A stretch of 64,000 nt of DNA from Breviolum minutum Mf 1.05b.01. Its lineage: Eukaryota; Sar; Dinophyceae; Suessiales; Symbiodiniaceae. This document shows positions 62,023-64,000 of the stretch, piece by piece. The notes under the pieces are model-generated. The model searched no databases. It saw only the letters and a program-made list of their open reading frames with translations, and was not told the origin of the DNA. The first letter of the stretch is position 1, and each line of letters starts with the position of its first letter. The stretch lies in NCBI GenBank assembly GCA_000507305.1, contig DF239770.1, positions 62,001 through 126,000 on the forward strand. The letters run 5' to 3'. The position numbers were made by a program, and so were the translations under genes.

Positions 62023-63873
62023 GTCCCTTGGATGGATATTGTCAAGTGTTTGGCCAGAAAAGTGCCTTTCCAGTGTTTCACTAAGACATTTCAGTGTTTT
62101 TGGAAGTTATTTTCTGATTGGAAAGTCATAGAGTTTGCTTTGTGGGAAGATATGATGAACCGAGGAGTTTTGGTGGGTAGACAGTACTGGGATTGACTGG
62201 TATTGATTTACATTGTATAGTACATAATATTTGATAATACATATAGATATAATTCTATATTGTCATCACCATCTTTGACAGACTGTTGTAGCAAACACTG
62301 CTACCTGAGTCGAGGCCATTTTTCCGGTTCACTTCGCTGTCAAAGCAGCCCTATTGTTTGGATCTCAGCCTCCAAACTGGATGACAGAGACTTTTTTTGA
62401 AAAGGGCTTTTGGGGGACCTGAAGTTGATTCCGAAAAAGTTGAAGGGATTCTAGGCAAGTTGGCTTCAAGAACGGAAGTAATTAGCATCAACTTTGGCAC
62501 TACCAAGTGGACAATTTTGCCTTTGTCGAACTTTGCTTCAAGTTGGGCATGGGTGTGATGACCTGAATTCAGCTGTAAAATGGCATCCAGTTTCGCTACA
62601 AAAACTAACCCCTTTCATATTTTTCTGACGATCCCCACAGTAATTTGTGTCGACATCTCCACGCCAGCTAGAATGCAACTGCAACCGGTGCACCGTTTGA
62701 TTGGTGACAGGGCTGACCTGTTCTCCCTGGTGGCTCTACCTGAATCTGCTGGTGGACCAGTGATTCAAGGCTCTGGTGCTGGAGGCTTTCAAGCTTTGGA
62801 GACGCCGCATTTTGGTCTCCTATGGTTCCTTGGGTCCAGTGTTTTGCAGGTCAAAAGGCAAAACAGAAACGACAGAGGCGACCTTTACAGAAGGGGCGAA
62901 GGGATTTTTGGGGAATTGTTGGGTTTGTGCAGTATGTATGATTGTATTATATTATATACTGCCTTCAAAAAAACAGAACGTATCCAAAGTCTTTGATTGT
63001 CTTTAATACGAAAATACGCTTGGATGGTTTGCTTTCGAGTATTTGAAAGGTTTGGAAGACGGAATGGTTTTTGAAGCAATGGTGGGGGCATGGATAAAGT
63101 CTGGCAATGCATGCCTGCGCATTATAATGGAGATTAATGAAGCGAGAAATGATGCAAGGCCAAGGCCAATTTCAGATGAATTGGGAGACATAATTTCCGA
63201 TATACCTGGCAAGGGCATGCAAGGACATGGCTCCACTACAGTAAGATTATGTAAAATCATTACCGTCGTTCGAATCTCAACTAGAAGATTGGTATCCATC
63301 CCCCATACTGGAAAATGAAGAATACATACCAATGCTACTTGTATGTGATTTCAGTGACATATTTTATAGTGAGTACCTTCAAGCATCTTTCCTGCACAGC
63401 CAAGGTTGGCATTGAATTGGTTCAAGATAGCATCATACTTCAGCGACTCAGACACTGAAGCTCTGGCAGTTTGCTCTTCGTGGTGGCATCAAAATGTGGT
63501 ATTTTCGAGAGCAAAAAGTCGCTCCGCCCGAAGTTGTCCAATTGCAATCATGCATCACCTCACACCAAACCTTCTTAGTTTAGCAAAGCAAGGAGATGTT
63601 TTTCGAACGATTGTGATTTTGTTCGGACATGTCCTGAAATCTCAGTAAAGAGCTGATGAACCATCCAAAAGAAATCGGACCCTTCACTTTCACCTTACAG
63701 ATTCTGAAACATATACAATATAGACAATTTGGGATGATTTGGAGGTTTTCCATTTCCATCAATATATCTTGCTTTACCTTTAGAGGTCCGTCTGTGTCTC
63801 TTGAATTTCCACGACCAGTGGAAGGACACCTCTTCCCAAAATAGTCTGGCAACCGAATGACTCTTTGCCCTTT
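62023..63873. other. Stretch with uncertain coding content
   Basis: A long open frame at 62580-62996 includes MQLQPVHRLIGDRADLFSLV and SAGGPVIQGSGAGGFQALE. It could hold an exon of the TTL-like gene's tail, but frame choice is ambiguous there: another frame reads VLEAFKLWRRRILVSYGSLG. No clear splice pair was found. Confidence 0.3.
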
Positions 63874-64000
63874 TCAGGCCGCGGCTGATTCCGGAGCCGG
63901 ACGTCATCACGCGCGAGGTGAAGGTGCATTGGGTATCAGCCGCGGTGGTGTTCGGGGATGGAGGTGGAACCTAACTTGGGCGACTTTCTGGGAAGTCTTG
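63874..64000 (+). CDS. Partial exon at the right edge
   Basis: After a TGCCCTTTTCAG acceptor a GC-rich stretch reads PRLIPEPDVITREVKVHWVS and AAVVFGDGGGT. Base composition is distinctly higher in G+C than the flanking intron, as for other exons here. An alternative frame is also open to the window edge, and the family is not recognised. It may continue the TTL-like gene or start another one. Confidence 0.35.

Noticed and set aside
1..64000. CRISPR arrays, rRNA, tRNA, bacterial operon signals
   Set aside because: No regularly spaced repeat-spacer pattern or cloverleaf was seen, and coding sequence is intron-broken throughout. Small RNA genes could be missed by eye; tRNAscan-SE and Infernal would settle this.

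Overview
The window reads as nuclear DNA of a dinoflagellate, most likely a symbiodiniacean or close relative. This is inferred from architecture and gene families, not from a database match. Coding sequence is scattered as short exons of about 18-285 nt. Many introns start with GC instead of GT and end in AG. Every gene I can support lies on the + strand, which fits the long one-way gene arrays of dinoflagellates. Families include PPR, OPR-like repeats with a deaminase domain, Mei2-like RRM and tubulin-tyrosine-ligase-like proteins. There are long (GAT)n, (GTT)n and (TGTT)n microsatellites and one 403-base N gap. I see no operons, ribosome binding sites, rRNA, tRNA or CRISPR.

Left to right: (1) 1.7-13.55 kb, a TPR-rich protein ending in an acyl-carrier-like domain; about 20 exons were assembled by hand and nearly every junction closes in frame. 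(2) Ten bases after its stop, a new ATG opens an RBM28/NOP4-like nucleolar RRM protein. Its first RRM, acidic linker and next RRM lie at 13.6-18.5 kb; the end of that RRM, the last RRM, the RRPIVEF block and the basic tail lie at 31.9-40.4 kb. (3) Between the halves sits a Mei2-like RNA-binding gene (20.4-28.5 kb) on the same strand, so it appears nested in a roughly 13 kb intron. A terminal-inverted-repeat element of about 0.76 kb lies at 28.9-29.7 kb. (4) 40.7-42.4 kb, an unidentified gene. (5) 43.4-49.8 kb, a protein with ALANTAW-type repeats and a C-terminal zinc-deaminase domain (CAE and PCxxC), a candidate RNA-editing factor. (6) 51.4-52.2 kb, exons with a CPxC motif. (7) 53.3-55.1 kb, a PPR protein with one intron. 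(8) 57.2-57.8 kb, the last exons of an unknown gene. (9) 58.7-62.0 kb, a CCCH zinc finger reading frame followed by a TTL-like ligase carrying a one-base frameshift. (10) A partial exon at the right edge.

Four of these loci (RBM28-like, Mei2-like, deaminase, PPR) suggest RNA processing, but shared function is inference: neighbours in these genomes need not be functionally linked. Exon limits come from reading frame, phase and splice dinucleotides only; transcript data would settle them.
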